A stretch of 45,642 bases of DNA, taken from NCBI GenBank assembly GCA_034439815.1, contig JAWXBD010000064.1, positions 1 to 45,642 on the forward strand, in the 5' to 3' direction. The DNA is from JAEUIT01 sp034439815. GTDB lineage: Bacteria > Planctomycetota > Phycisphaerae > Phycisphaerales > SM1A02. Shown one piece after another: positions 1 to 8,701 of the stretch (within the stretch, counting starts at the first letter, position 1; the number at the start of each line of letters is the position of its first letter). Made by a program: the position numbers and the translations under genes. Under the pieces are notes generated by a model. It saw only the letters and a list, made by a program, of their open reading frames with translations, was not told the origin of the DNA and made no database searches.

Positions 1-132
1 GCTGGCATCTTCGTCGGCGGCGTCTTCTGGTCGTGGCTCTACCGCCGCTCCGGGTCGATCTGGCCCGCATATGTCAGCCATGCGATCATCGATGCAGCGG
101 TCATGGCAATTGGGTGGATTTCCCTCTTTTGA
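1..132 (+). CDS. CPBP-family intramembrane metalloprotease, C-terminal fragment
   Basis: The window opens inside this gene; only the last 43 codons are present, ending in TGA. The visible protein has an aromatic, membrane-like stretch (GGVFWSWLYRRSGSIWPA) followed by SHAIIDA and a final hydrophobic helix. The arrangement fits the last motif (H-x3-D/N) of CPBP/Abi (CAAX-protease-like) membrane proteases, in which that His and Asp/Asn contribute to the metal site inside the membrane. The substrate cannot be inferred. The assignment rests on one short motif, so another polytopic membrane protein is possible. Confidence 0.7.
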   Translation, partial: AGIFVGGVFWSWLYRRSGSIWPAYVSHAIIDAAVMAIGWISLF

Positions 133-219
133 GCCGCCAGAACGCAATGTGTGCTTCGCGTTCACGCGGCCGTCCGCAATAGGGGAATCAGTCGTGATCG
201 ACGAATGCAAGGCTCGTGT

Positions 220-237
220 TACACTGCTTGACTTTCC
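220..237 (+). promoter_or_regulatory. TACACT motif upstream of typA, possible -10 region
   Basis: TACACTGC-TT-GACTTTCC lies 56 bases before the typA start codon. The same 18-base string with two changes sits just before lysC (2849-2866). TACACT resembles a vegetative -10 hexamer; a weak -35 candidate (TCGACG, 198-203) lies 16 bases upstream. Promoter function is an inference from recurrence and position. Confidence 0.3.
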
Positions 238-293
238 ATAACCCGAGCCGCTTTTTTGATGCTGGTCGGTTTCATTCCGCACGAGCCCTTTCT

Positions 294-2168
294 ATGGCCA
301 CTTCTGACGATATCCGTCACCGCAACGTCGCGATCATTGCACACGTCGATCACGGCAAGACCACGCTCGTTGACGCGATGCTGCAGCAGTCGGGTGTCAT
401 CAAGTTCACCGAAGGCGGCCAGGACTGCGTGCTCGACTCGAACCCGCTCGAGCGCGAGCGCGGCATCACGATTCTCGCCAAGAACTGCGCCGTGACGTAC
501 ACGATCCGGTCCGGTGCGCGCAAGGGCGAGGTCTACCGCGTCAACATCATCGATACCCCGGGCCACGCCGACTTCGGCGGTGAAGTCGAGCGCGTCTTGC
601 GCATGGCCGACGGCTGCCTGCTGCTCGTCGACGCCGCCGAAGGTCCGATGCCGCAGACGCGCTTCGTGCTCGGTAAGGCGCTCGAGCTCGGACTGCGTCC
701 TATCGTCGTCATCAACAAGTGCGACCGCGCGGATGCGCGCATCGATGCGGTCCTCAACGAAGTGTTTGATCTGCTCGTTGACCTGAACGCGCCGGATGAA
801 GCGCTCGACTTCGCGACGGTATACGCGTCGGGTCGCCAAGGCTGGGCCTCGCGCGATCTCGATGACCGCGATCGCGGCGTCGACGACCTGTTCCAAGTCA
901 TCGTCGATCGCGTCCCCGCGCCCAAGGACGACGCGTCGGCGCCGCTGCAGATGCTCGTCACGAGCCTCGACTGGTCCGAGTACGTCGGCCGCATCGCGAT
1001 CGGGCGCGTCTTCGCCGGCACGCTGAAGAGCGGCTCGAGCGTCGGCGTGTGCAAGGCCGACGGCAGCGTCAAGCGTGTGCGCATTCAGAAGATCAACCGC
1101 TTCGAAGGATTGGGTCGCCGCGAAGCGAACCAGATTGAAGCGGGGGACCTCTGCTCGGTCGAAGGAATTTCGGACATCGATATCGGCGACACGATTGTCG
1201 ATATGGACAATCCGATGCCGCTGCCGCGCGTGCGGGTCGACGAGCCCACGCTGCACATGGTCTTCCGCATCAACGATGGACCGTTCGGCGGGCAGGAAGG
1301 CAAGTTCATCACGAGCCGTCAGATCTCAGAGCGGCTGGAGAAGGAACTGCAGTCGAACGTCGCGCTGAAAGTCACACCCGGTGAAACCAGCGAAGAGTTC
1401 CACGTCAGCGGCCGCGGACTTCTGCATCTCGGCGTGCTGCTCGAGAATATGCGCCGCGAAGGCTACGAACTGACGGTCGGCAAGCCGGAAGTGATCGAAA
1501 GGGAAATCGACGGCGTGACGTGCGAGCCGTTTGAACGGCTTTCGCTCGATGTCATCAGCAACGGCATGGGTCCCGCGCTGGAACTGCTCGGCGCCCGCGG
1601 TGCGGAGATCCTCACAATGGATCCGCGCGGCGAGCGCATGCACATCGAGGCGGAAATCGCGGCGCGCGGCTTGATTGGTCTGCGGACGCGCCTCCTCAAC
1701 GCCACGGGCGGCGATGCGATCATGCATCACACGTTCAGCGAATACAAGCCGCTGCGCGGCGAGCTGAAGAAGCGCCAGAACGGCGTGCTCATCTCGCTCG
1801 AATCCGGACGCGTCACGGGCCACGCGGTCGAGAATCTGTCGGACCGCGGCATCATGTTCGTGCGGCCTGGCGACCAAGTGTACGTCGGCCAGATCGTCGG
1901 CGAGCACAATCGTGACAACGATCTGATCATCAACATCACGCGCCTCAAGCAGCTCACGAACTTCCGTGAGACCGCCAAGGAAGCGACGATCGTCCTCAAG
2001 GGCGCGCGCCTGTACACGCTGGAGGCGGCGCTCGAATACATCGAGAGCGACGAACTGGTCGAGATCACGCCGCAGAACATCCGCATCCGCAAGCGCATTC
2101 TCGACGAGGGTGCGCGCAAGCGCTGGGAGCGGTCCGACCGTGACCGCATGGCAACCAGCGACGTGTGA
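294..2168 (+). CDS. typA: Ribosome-associated GTPase TypA/BipA
   Basis: A translational GTPase that binds the ribosome and supports assembly and stress adaptation. The product is 624 residues, close to the usual 605-615. The G1 loop AHVDHGKTTL is at about residues 16-25, the switch I motif RERGITI near 54-60, DTPGHADFGGE near 88, and NKCD (G4) near 142. EF-G-like domains and the BipA-specific C-terminal region follow. The ATG at 294 is chosen because MATSDDIRHRNVAII leads straight into the G domain; an in-frame ATG at 216 would add 26 residues with no family support. The gene ends three bases before the stop of the convergent gene on the other strand. Confidence 0.97.
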   Translation: MATSDDIRHRNVAIIAHVDHGKTTLVDAMLQQSGVIKFTEGGQDCVLDSNPLERERGITILAKNCAVTYTIRSGARKGEVYRVNIIDTPGHADFGGEVERVLRMADGCLLLVDAAEGPMPQTRFVLGKALELGLRPIVVINKCDRADARIDAVLNEVFDLLVDLNAPDEALDFATVYASGRQGWASRDLDDRDRGVDDLFQVIVDRVPAPKDDASAPLQMLVTSLDWSEYVGRIAIGRVFAGTLKSGSSVGVCKADGSVKRVRIQKINRFEGLGRREANQIEAGDLCSVEGISDIDIGDTIVDMDNPMPLPRVRVDEPTLHMVFRINDGPFGGQEGKFITSRQISERLEKELQSNVALKVTPGETSEEFHVSGRGLLHLGVLLENMRREGYELTVGKPEVIEREIDGVTCEPFERLSLDVISNGMGPALELLGARGAEILTMDPRGERMHIEAEIAARGLIGLRTRLLNATGGDAIMHHTFSEYKPLRGELKKRQNGVLISLESGRVTGHAVENLSDRGIMFVRPGDQVYVGQIVGEHNRDNDLIINITRLKQLTNFRETAKEATIVLKGARLYTLEAALEYIESDELVEITPQNIRIRKRILDEGARKRWERSDRDRMATSDV

Positions 2169-2171
2169 CGG

Positions 2172-2720
2172 TTACGCCGACCACGCGCCGAGAAGCTGCG
2201 CGAGGTCGTTTGCGCTGACCGCGCCGTCACCGTCAATGTCGGGGCCGTTGAGCGGACCGAACCGGCGGCGCACGACGTAGATGTTTGCGGGATCGGCAGG
2301 CACGAAACTTGGCGACCACGTCGTGAAGCTGACGAAGCGTCCGTCGACGCTGATCGACGACGGGCCGTTGATCCACGTCCAGTTCGGCTGACCCGGCAGC
2401 GCGGCGACTTCCGTGCTCGAGGGTGCCGGTCAACCGATCCTTGAGAAGGATGGTCGCAAACGGCGTGAGTTCGGGCGCGAACGTGTTGAACGAGACGAAC
2501 CGGCCGTTGCCGCTGACGAGCGCGTTCCATGCGTGCGTCGAGCCCTGCGTGCCGTCCTGCGCCACGGAGATGCGCTCGATCACGCCCGTGTCCATGTCGC
2601 GTGCATGGATGTCGTGGTGCCGCCTGCGAGCGTGGTCGCGAGCACCGGTCCGGTCAAGGCAAAGATCACGCTGAGAACGACACAGTGGGGCGCGGTGAGC
2701 GCGCGGAGCACAGTCATCAT
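2172..2720 (-). pseudogene. Secreted TolB/PD40-like repeat protein with dockerin-like tail, two frameshifts
   Basis: The N-terminus is a signal peptide (MMTVLRALTAPHCVVLSV..., start 2720). The body then switches frame near 2600 to a stretch with VRD-like repeats: RDMDTGVIERISVAQDG, NGRFVSFNTFAPEL and KDRLTGTLEH. It switches back near 2411 to VDGRFVSFTTWSPSFVP and a dockerin-like end, DIDGDGAVSANDLAQLLGAW. The first shift is repaired by adding one C in ACC-CAC; the second by removing one G in CACGGAAG. Repaired, it encodes about 182 residues: an exported protein with two PD40-like beta-propeller repeats and one calcium-loop tag. It is short for a propeller, so it may also be a deletion remnant. 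The role is unknown. It may be intact if the shifts are sequencing errors. Confidence 0.65.
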
Positions 2721-2848
2721 GGAGGAGACATCTTCGATTCGTCCGGGCAGATTCCCTCTTCGACGAAATGGGTCAAATCCCTGCATCGGCGAATTCGATT
2801 CGCACTCCTGGGTCTTTCGTCGGAGCCCCGTCCCCGAACCCCTTTCAC

Positions 2849-2866
2849 TACACTGCCCGACTTTCC
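2849..2866 (+). promoter_or_regulatory. TACACT motif directly before lysC
   Basis: TACACTGC-CC-GACTTTCC matches the typA upstream motif at 16 of 18 positions and ends one base before the lysC ATG. If TACACT is a -10 element, the transcript would start only a few bases before the start codon, giving a nearly leaderless mRNA. No ribosome binding site is visible between motif and ATG, which agrees with that reading but does not prove it. Confidence 0.3.
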
Positions 2867-2867
2867 C

Positions 2868-4217
2868 ATGGCGACCATCGTTCAAAAATTCGGCGGCTCT
2901 TCGGTCGGTGACGCACATCGCATCATGCGCTGCGCCAAACGCGTGGCCGAGACACGTGCAGCGGGCCACGACGTCGTCGTCGTCGTCTCGGCGATGGGCG
3001 ACACGACTGATGATCTCATCGCGCTTGCGGAGAGCATCACGACGGAGCCGGACCGGCGCGAGATGGACTCGCTGATGTCGACCGGCGAGCAGGTGTCGTG
3101 CGCACTGATGGCGATGGCGCTGCAAAAGCTCGGCGTGCCGGCGCTGTCGTTGACAGGGGGCCAGGTCGGGATCCGCACCACCGACGCGCATCGCAAGGCG
3201 CGCATCACAGCGATCGACCCCGCGCGCATGCGGCACGAGTTCGCCCACGGCCGCGTGCCCGTCGTCTGCGGATTCCAAGGAACATGTCCCGCTCCCGCCG
3301 GATTTGGCGGCGACATCACGACGCTGGGCCGCGGCGGATCAGACACAACGGCCGTCGCCCTCGCGGCCGCGTTGAATGTCGCAAAGGAAGGGGGCTACTG
3401 CGACATTTTCACGGACGTCGACGGCGTTTACACGGCCGACCCGCGCATCGTGAAGAACGCTGCCAAGCTCACAGTCATCAGCTACGAAGAAATGCTGGAA
3501 CTCGCGACGCTCGGCGCCGGCGTGATGCACGCGCGGGCTGTGATGTTCGGTGAACGATACGGCGTGCCGATCCACGTTCGGCACAGCCAGAAGCCTGACA
3601 CAGGAACCATGATCACGGACGAACGGTCCGTCCGGGAGAAGCACGGAATGGAAGACATCGCTGTCATCGGCGCGGCGCTCAAGGCGGACCTCGGACGTGT
3701 GAGCCTGCGCCGCATCCCCAACAACGTCGGCGTGCAGGGACTGATCTTCGAGAAGATCTCCAACGCGAACATCATGGTCGACGACATCGTGCAGACCGAG
3801 TACGGCGAGATGGCGTCGATCTCATTCACCGTCGATCACGCGGATCTTGCTGATGTCAAGATCGCCGCGAGTCATGTGCTGGACGCGCTCGGCACCGGCG
3901 AACTGGCGATCGAGATCGGTCTCGCGAAGGTCTCGGCAGTAGGCACGGGCATGAAGAGTCACACAGGCGTCGCGAGCCGGATGTTCTCGGCGCTCGGCAA
4001 GGCCAGCATCCCGATCCACAACATCACGACCAGCGAGATCAAGATCAGCTGCATCGTCCCGAAGGAGCACGGTCAGAAGGCGCTGCAGACCGTGCACGAC
4101 GCATTCAACCTCGAGCTCGGGGACTCGGTGAAGGCGGGGATGCAGACGGACCGGAGTACCGAGCCGAGGACTGCCGAGATGCCGGTGATGCCGGCCATCC
4201 CCGGGATGCCGAAGTGA
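2868..4217 (+). CDS. lysC: Aspartate kinase (monofunctional, ACT-regulated)
   Basis: Phosphorylates aspartate as the first step of lysine, threonine and methionine synthesis. The 449-residue product starts MATIVQKFGGSSVGD, where KFGGSS is the aspartokinase signature at the N-terminus. The amino-acid kinase domain continues through GFQGTCPAPAG, TTLGRGGSDTTAVALA and CDIFTDVDGVYTADPR. Two ACT domains follow (about residues 265-420), normally the site of lysine/threonine feedback. The ATG at 2868 is used because upstream in-frame codons show no family similarity. The last twelve codons before the final Lys are a 9-bp tandem repeat (EMP-VMP-AIP-GMP), an unusual tail beyond the ACT fold. No partner biosynthesis gene is adjacent. 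Confidence 0.96.
   Translation: MATIVQKFGGSSVGDAHRIMRCAKRVAETRAAGHDVVVVVSAMGDTTDDLIALAESITTEPDRREMDSLMSTGEQVSCALMAMALQKLGVPALSLTGGQVGIRTTDAHRKARITAIDPARMRHEFAHGRVPVVCGFQGTCPAPAGFGGDITTLGRGGSDTTAVALAAALNVAKEGGYCDIFTDVDGVYTADPRIVKNAAKLTVISYEEMLELATLGAGVMHARAVMFGERYGVPIHVRHSQKPDTGTMITDERSVREKHGMEDIAVIGAALKADLGRVSLRRIPNNVGVQGLIFEKISNANIMVDDIVQTEYGEMASISFTVDHADLADVKIAASHVLDALGTGELAIEIGLAKVSAVGTGMKSHTGVASRMFSALGKASIPIHNITTSEIKISCIVPKEHGQKALQTVHDAFNLELGDSVKAGMQTDRSTEPRTAEMPVMPAIPGMPK
4176..4211 (+). repeat. 9-bp tandem repeat, four imperfect copies, lysC 3' end
   Basis: Units gagatgccg, gtgatgccg, gccatcccc, gggatgccg. They are in frame and encode E-M-P, V-M-P, A-I-P, G-M-P at the very C-terminus of LysC. 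Confidence 0.65.
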
Positions 4218-4264
4218 GAAAGGGCCACGGACCGGGCGCCGCCAGCGGATCCGGGTTCGCAGTT

Positions 4265-4652
4265 TTACATAACAGGCATTATAGGACCTAGGACCGGAAT
4301 CGGCGTCTGGGTAGGGTCGCGTAAATGCCGGTTCGCTCGCCGGTTAGCCTCCGTGACCTCCAGCTCTCTGCGCCTCGGCGGCGAATGCGTCCCGCGCGAC
4401 GCGCGACCCCACAGAAGGAAGCCGCACCGCTGCGCGTAGATCCAGCGCCACGACCCCGCGAGATGGCGACGGTAACGAGCCCAGATCGCAATCGGCAGAT
4501 TGGCGAGCGACACGATGCCGAAAGCGCGCGACGGCAGGAATCGCTCGTATCGCAACGACAAGTCCCGATGCGGTCCCGATCAGGCTGCTCGCGACATGGA
4601 TGAGCGTGAAGATATGGATGAGCGTGAAGATTGTGAGTCCGATGCCTGGCAT
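4265..4652 (-). pseudogene. Decayed small integral membrane protein
   Basis: From 4652 the minus strand reads MPGIGLTIFTLIH, then VASSLIGTASGLVV, which matches my memory of the N-terminal helix of a widespread family of about 130-residue membrane proteins. The following helix and loop (normally around 35-40 residues) are missing. Another frame then resumes with YERFLPSRAFGIVSLA and AIWARYRRHLAGSWRWIYA, the third and fourth segments of the same family. After WIYA the similarity stops. One base cannot repair this, unlike the other breaks in the window, so it looks like genuine decay. An 18-bp duplication inside it repeats IFTLIH. The ancestral function is unknown. The interval 4218-4264 shows no other feature. 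Confidence 0.6.
4593..4628. repeat. 18-bp tandem duplication
   Basis: gacatggatgagcgtgaa is followed directly by gatatggatgagcgtgaa, one mismatch in 18. On the minus strand this duplicates six codons (FTLIHI/V) inside the membrane-protein pseudogene. Confidence 0.85.
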
Positions 4653-4754
4653 GGGCGACTCCGTATGCTGACGGCGACTCCGCGCCGTGCGCGGTGAAAC
4701 TGCTCCGTCGCGGGCGCAGTGGCTCTCCGACCCTGCGATCGGTACTCTGCCCGC

Positions 4755-6970
4755 ATGCACGACATCTCGCCGACTGTGCAGGCTGGTTTGGCCGCCGCTG
4801 CCGTCATCGCGGTGTGGGCCGCAGCAACCGGACGCCGTGGTCGGTGCCGGCCCGCGTGTCGAGCGTGTGGACGGGATGCGCGGCCGTTTGCGTCGTCAGA
4901 AGAGCCGACATGTGCGTGCGGCGTGCGACTTGATCAACGCGGCGCGATTCGGTTGCTGCGCCGGCGAACCGTCCGCGGGGTCGTCGCGTCGCTTGTTCTG
5001 ACCGCACTCGCCCTCAGCTTTCCGTTCTGGGCCGCCAACGTGCACGGCCGCGCCAACGGCTGGCGTGACGAACTGCCCAACTGGCTCTTCGTTCGATTGC
5101 TGACGTTTGAACCGAGCTACGCGGCGCAGCGCTCGCTCGAGCGCCGCATCGCGGAAACGCGCGACCGTGAGACGGCGACGGTTCTGCTGCGCGGCGCACT
5201 GGACGCAGCCGACGGAGCGGCGATCGGTTCGGTCGGGGATCTTTCGAACTGGGTGCAGCGGTCGTTTGCGATCCTCGGACCGCTCGCGTCTCCCGAAGGC
5301 GAACTGGGCGGGCGCCTTGCCGCGACAGCCTTTCGGCTGGTTGATGTCGTCGTCACATCGACCTCCACTGGTCCGACGCTGGAAGTATCCGTCCCCGGAT
5401 CCATCGACACTGCCCAACGGCGTTTGTTTGTTCGCATCAACGAGATCATGGTGAACGGTGCAGCGGCCGAGTTCGCATTGACAGCGCGTCTGCGGCGCGG
5501 CAGCAGCGTCGCCGATCAACAATGGCACGTGCTCGCGCGCGGTCCGGTCAAATGGGCGGTCGAGGTGCCGCCAACGACGACCGCATCCGATGTCCTCGTC
5601 AAAGGCGAGGTGGTCTATTGCCCCGTCACGGTTCGCGCGGCGGTCGATCAGTTCCTCCCGCGTCCCGATCCGGCGGACTGGAACGCGCCCGTTGGCGTCG
5701 CGCGGTTCGAGCGCGTTGCGGCTGAGGTCCAACGCCGCAGTTCCGGCGCCATCGCCATCTCCGTCCCGCCGCCGATGGCTGCGCCGCGGGCGTCGTTTGT
5801 CGGACCAGACTGGTGGACGGCGTCTCCCGCGGCATTCTCCGCTCCGCGGTTGGTGGCGATGAGCGCCCTCGGCCTGTTGGCCGGCACAACAGCGTTTCTG
5901 CTGTGGAAGTTGGCGCAGCGGATTGCGCGACGCCGCGAGGCACTGACACGCCCGGTGTGCGACCGCTGCGGGTCGACCATCCTCGACACTGGCAGCGCGC
6001 GGCCCGAGCGATGCACTGAATGCGGTGCCGGATTGCGCACCGACACGGCGATGCGGTACGTCGCTCCGTCGGCCCTCGGCGCGCGATTGGCGGGGGCGCT
6101 CGCCGCGCTAGGGATCGCAGGGATCATTGCGGTTTTTGCCGGGCCGATCGGCGCGAGTTGGCTTGAGACAGCGCTCACCCCGACGCTCCTGTCGCCAGAC
6201 GGATATGGCGCCTGGCTCGCGGACGAAGCGCTGTCGGCCAACGAATCCCAGATCCGAACACAGCTTCAGGCGGCGGATCTCCCCTCCCCCGACATGATGT
6301 CCGAGACGGCCGGCGAAGTGATGGCCACGGCGCTCGCACTGTTCGCACGTCGATGGCACGACGGAGTGGGCCTTGGAAGCTCAGCGGACAGAGTCAGATC
6401 AAAGCGCCAGCCGAGGTCGGTGACGCAGACCTCCGACTGGAGTGGGCGATGGTGGAGCCGGCGCGGCGCGAAGCGCTGCAGACGCTCGACGACGCGACGA
6501 TTGAAGATCGTCTCGCGCGCATTCCGCTTCGTGGCACCAAGACCTGTCGCGTGCGCATTCTTCCCGAGGACGCACCCAGCGTCGTGACGGATCCCACGCT
6601 TGATCCGTTCACCGACCGGGCGCCGCTGCGGCTTCGCGTGAGCCCGCTCGGAGGGCGGATGGAACTGATGCTGTCCGCGCCGTCACTCGAGCGAGGCATG
6701 TCTTGGAATGGCCATTGGGCTCTGAGCTGGGACGGCGGCGGCGTCACGCTGACGCGCGCTGGGCGACAGACATTCTTCGATGCGCTCACCGATAGAGCCG
6801 CGGAACTTCCGGCCAAGCTCATGGCTCGATTCGTGCCGGCGGCGCCGCAGTCAGCGTCGGATGCGAAGCCCGGACCGCTCCAGTGGGGGCGCACAGTGGA
6901 ATGCGAGCTGCGCCGCATCGAGCCAAATACAGGCGATCAGGGGGAGATCCAATACGTGCAGACGCCGTAG
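4755..6970 (+). CDS. Membrane protein with two zinc-ribbon motifs, one frameshift
   Basis: I do not recognise a named family. From the ATG at 4755 the protein has an N-terminal hydrophobic segment (TVQAGLAAAAVIAVWAAA), a first Cys cluster (CRACGRD...CACG) and a second membrane helix near residues 85-105. A long polar domain and a third helix (residues about 375-395) follow. A clear second zinc ribbon (CDRCGS...CTECG), a fourth helix and another polar domain complete it. The frame breaks near 6368: adding one G in GTGGGCC joins RRWHDGV to GPWKLSGQSQIKAPAE, which runs to the stop at 6970. Repaired length is about 738 residues. Zinc-ribbon plus membrane-helix proteins of this kind are common in planctomycetes, but the role is unknown. 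Confidence 0.7.
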
Positions 6971-6973
6971 ATC

Positions 6974-6989
6974 CGCGGATTGATCCGCG
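6974..6989. terminator. Short inverted repeat between convergent genes
   Basis: CGCGGAT-TG-ATCCGCG forms two perfect 7-base arms in the 35-base gap between the zinc-ribbon protein gene (+) and the small lipoprotein gene (-). There is no T-run and the spacer is only two bases, so termination is a weak inference. Confidence 0.3.
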
Positions 6990-7005
6990 CGCCGTGATCC
7001 GGCAA

Positions 7006-7167
7006 TCAACGCTGACGCGTCGGCCGCTGCGCGGCGGGGCGAATGACGACGGGAATCTGGCGCGGCGCGGGCTTGCCGACGCAGCCTGCGAGCAGCTTGG
7101 CGACCAGCGAACCGATGATGACAACCACACTGTCGCGACGCTGCGGAGAAGACCGGTTCATGAGCAT
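7006..7167 (-). CDS. Small lipoprotein, 53 residues
   Basis: The minus strand carries an ATG at 7167 with AGAGG five bases upstream; a second ATG at 7161 is also possible. The product starts MLMNRSSPQRRD, then a hydrophobic run (SVVVIIGSLVAKLLAGC) ending in a good lipobox, LLAGC, with Cys29 as the lipidated residue. The mature part is only about 25 residues, Pro/Arg/Gln-rich and basic (KPAPRQIPVVIRPAAQRP). It is too short for a fold, so it may be a small envelope-anchored basic peptide. Charged N-region, H-region and lipobox all support a real gene. It is convergent with the upstream gene and divergent from the fur-like gene. Confidence 0.55.
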   Translation of the reverse strand: MLMNRSSPQRRDSVVVIIGSLVAKLLAGCVGKPAPRQIPVVIRPAAQRPTRQR

Positions 7168-7424
7168 GTGCCTCTGCGATGCCGACTGCGCCTCGGCGAT
7201 GCCGAATGGATCTCCCGGGGGCGGAACACGCGCGTCCGGGACCGAGACGATCGAGTGTGCGGTGTGATCCGTTCACCTGCAACGCGAATTCGGGCGTTTT
7301 TGGGGCAGAGAAAAAGCGACGGCCGTGGTGGGACCTGTAATGCGATCTCTCGTCGGCGAATGACGGGCAATCCTCGGCTTGACCAGTGCTCACCTGCGGC
7401 ATCAATCTCTTACGATGCCATCCA

Positions 7425-8000
7425 ATGTCGACCTCCGGACTTCCCCAGCCCTTTCGCGCCACTCCCCTTCCGGGCGGCACGTCCATACCGGCTGCGAGCG
7501 GGACGCCCACCGTCATGGCGCCTCTCTGTTCCGTCTTTCGACGGTTCTTGAGGAGCCAGAACCTGAAGTACACGCCGGAGCGCGCGGACATCCTCAGCGC
7601 GATCATTGAATTCGGCGACGTCTTTGAAGCAGAAGAACTGCTCCTCCGCATGCGCTCGCAAGGACACGATGTCTCGAAGGCGACGATCTATCGCACGATC
7701 CATCTGCTGCAGGACTCCGGCATCATCACGCAGGCGCTCTTTGACAGCAAGCAGGCGCACTACCAGCTGATCTACGGCAAGGCGCCGCGCGACTTCATGA
7801 TCTGCATGAAGACCGGCAAGCTCGTCGAATTCACGAGTCCCGAACTCATTGCTCTGCGCGACCGCGTGTGCCGTGAACTCGGCTGGCAGCCGGTCGGTCA
7901 CCGATTTCAGATCTACGCGATCAGTCCGGAAGCGACAGGCGGCAGCGGCGAGGACGCTGATCCTGATGCTGGCGCTGACGCCGCTACCTCCGATGATTGA
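7425..8000 (+). CDS. Fur-family transcriptional regulator with altered metal sites
   Basis: The winged-helix DNA-binding domain is clear: KYTPERADILSAIIE, FEAEELLLRMRSQG, VSKATIYRTIHLLQDSGII. The dimerisation domain follows (DFMICMKTGKLVEFTSPEL, then GHRFQIYAIS). Fur proteins usually carry H-H-D-H before the LIC motif; here it is APRDFMIC, so of those ligands only Asp remains. The CxxC structural zinc pair is absent (C-M-K-T). The Glu in VEF and the final His (GHRF) are kept. The start is uncertain: ATG 7425 gives 191 residues with a Pro/Ser-rich leader, while ATG 7515 gives 161, nearer the family norm. The C-terminus is an acidic tail. The operator targets and the metal sensed, if any, are unknown. 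Confidence 0.85.
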   Translation: MSTSGLPQPFRATPLPGGTSIPAASGTPTVMAPLCSVFRRFLRSQNLKYTPERADILSAIIEFGDVFEAEELLLRMRSQGHDVSKATIYRTIHLLQDSGIITQALFDSKQAHYQLIYGKAPRDFMICMKTGKLVEFTSPELIALRDRVCRELGWQPVGHRFQIYAISPEATGGSGEDADPDAGADAATSDD

Positions 8001-8005
8001 CGCGC

Positions 8006-8701
8006 TCAGTCCGTGAGTTCTTCATCGCTCTCGATCGGCCTCGACACCGTGTATCGGCCGCCGAACCATCGGCCCAGATCGGCCATGCGGCAGCGCGAGG
8101 AACAGAACGGAAACGTCGCAGCGTCCGTCGCCACCGGTTTGCCGCACGATGGACACGTTGCAGCGCGCGCCGCTGACGGCGGCGCCGCGGTATAGAACGC
8201 CAGCGCGTCGCCCAGTTTGCGCCGATCACCAGGATCGTCGCGCCGATCGACAATCGTCACGCGGCGGTGGCCGTCGATCTCGTGCTCCAGCGTGATGTCA
8301 ATGCGCTCGGCAGGAAGCGCCGCAGCAATGCGCGATGGCCACTCGACCGCGACAAGGCACCGTTCACGGCGGAGCACGTCATCCCATCCGATCGACTCCA
8401 GCTCTTCGTCACTGTGCACGCGCCACGCATCGATGTGCACGAGATCGATCGAGTCGGCGCCGCCGGTTCCGCGATGTTCGACGCTGATCACAAACGTCGG
8501 ACTGGTGACGGCGTCCGGTTCGATGCCGAGCCCCGCAGCGAGTCCTCGCACAAGACGCGTCTTTCCCGCGCCGAGTTCCCCTTCCAGCGTGACAATGGCC
8601 GCGCGCCGCGCACTCGCCGCCACGCCTGCGGCCACACATTCGCCGATGCGGCGCGTGTCGCGTTCCGATGTGCTGATGCGTTCCCATGTCGAATCGATCA
8701 T
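8006..8701 (-). CDS. tsaE: TsaE-YacG fusion: tRNA t6A ATPase with C-terminal zinc finger
   Basis: Residues 1-160 are TsaE, the ATPase that works with TsaB and TsaD to make N6-threonylcarbamoyladenosine on tRNAs. The P-loop is GELGAGKT (41-48), followed by TSPTF (66-70), HIDAWR (89-94) and VEWPSR (119-124). After a linker, residues 180-217 match the YacG (DUF329) zinc finger: CPSCGKPV (Cys183, Cys186) and FCSSRCRMADLGRWFGG (Cys200, Cys204). YacG in E. coli binds and inhibits DNA gyrase. The ATG at 8701 overlaps the thiL stop by four bases (ATGA), so translation is probably coupled. The two parts are normally separate genes; no frame break is seen here. Confidence 0.93.
   Translation of the reverse strand: MIDSTWERISTSERDTRRIGECVAAGVAASARRAAIVTLEGELGAGKTRLVRGLAAGLGIEPDAVTSPTFVISVEHRGTGGADSIDLVHIDAWRVHSDEELESIGWDDVLRRERCLVAVEWPSRIAAALPAERIDITLEHEIDGHRRVTIVDRRDDPGDRRKLGDALAFYTAAPPSAARAATCPSCGKPVATDAATFPFCSSRCRMADLGRWFGGRYTVSRPIESDEELTD

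Noticed and set aside
2529..2867. Upstream extension of the aspartokinase frame
   Set aside because: It is antisense to the dockerin-tagged protein and Arg/Cys-rich. KFGGSS-type enzymes start a few residues before that motif, as the 2868 start does.
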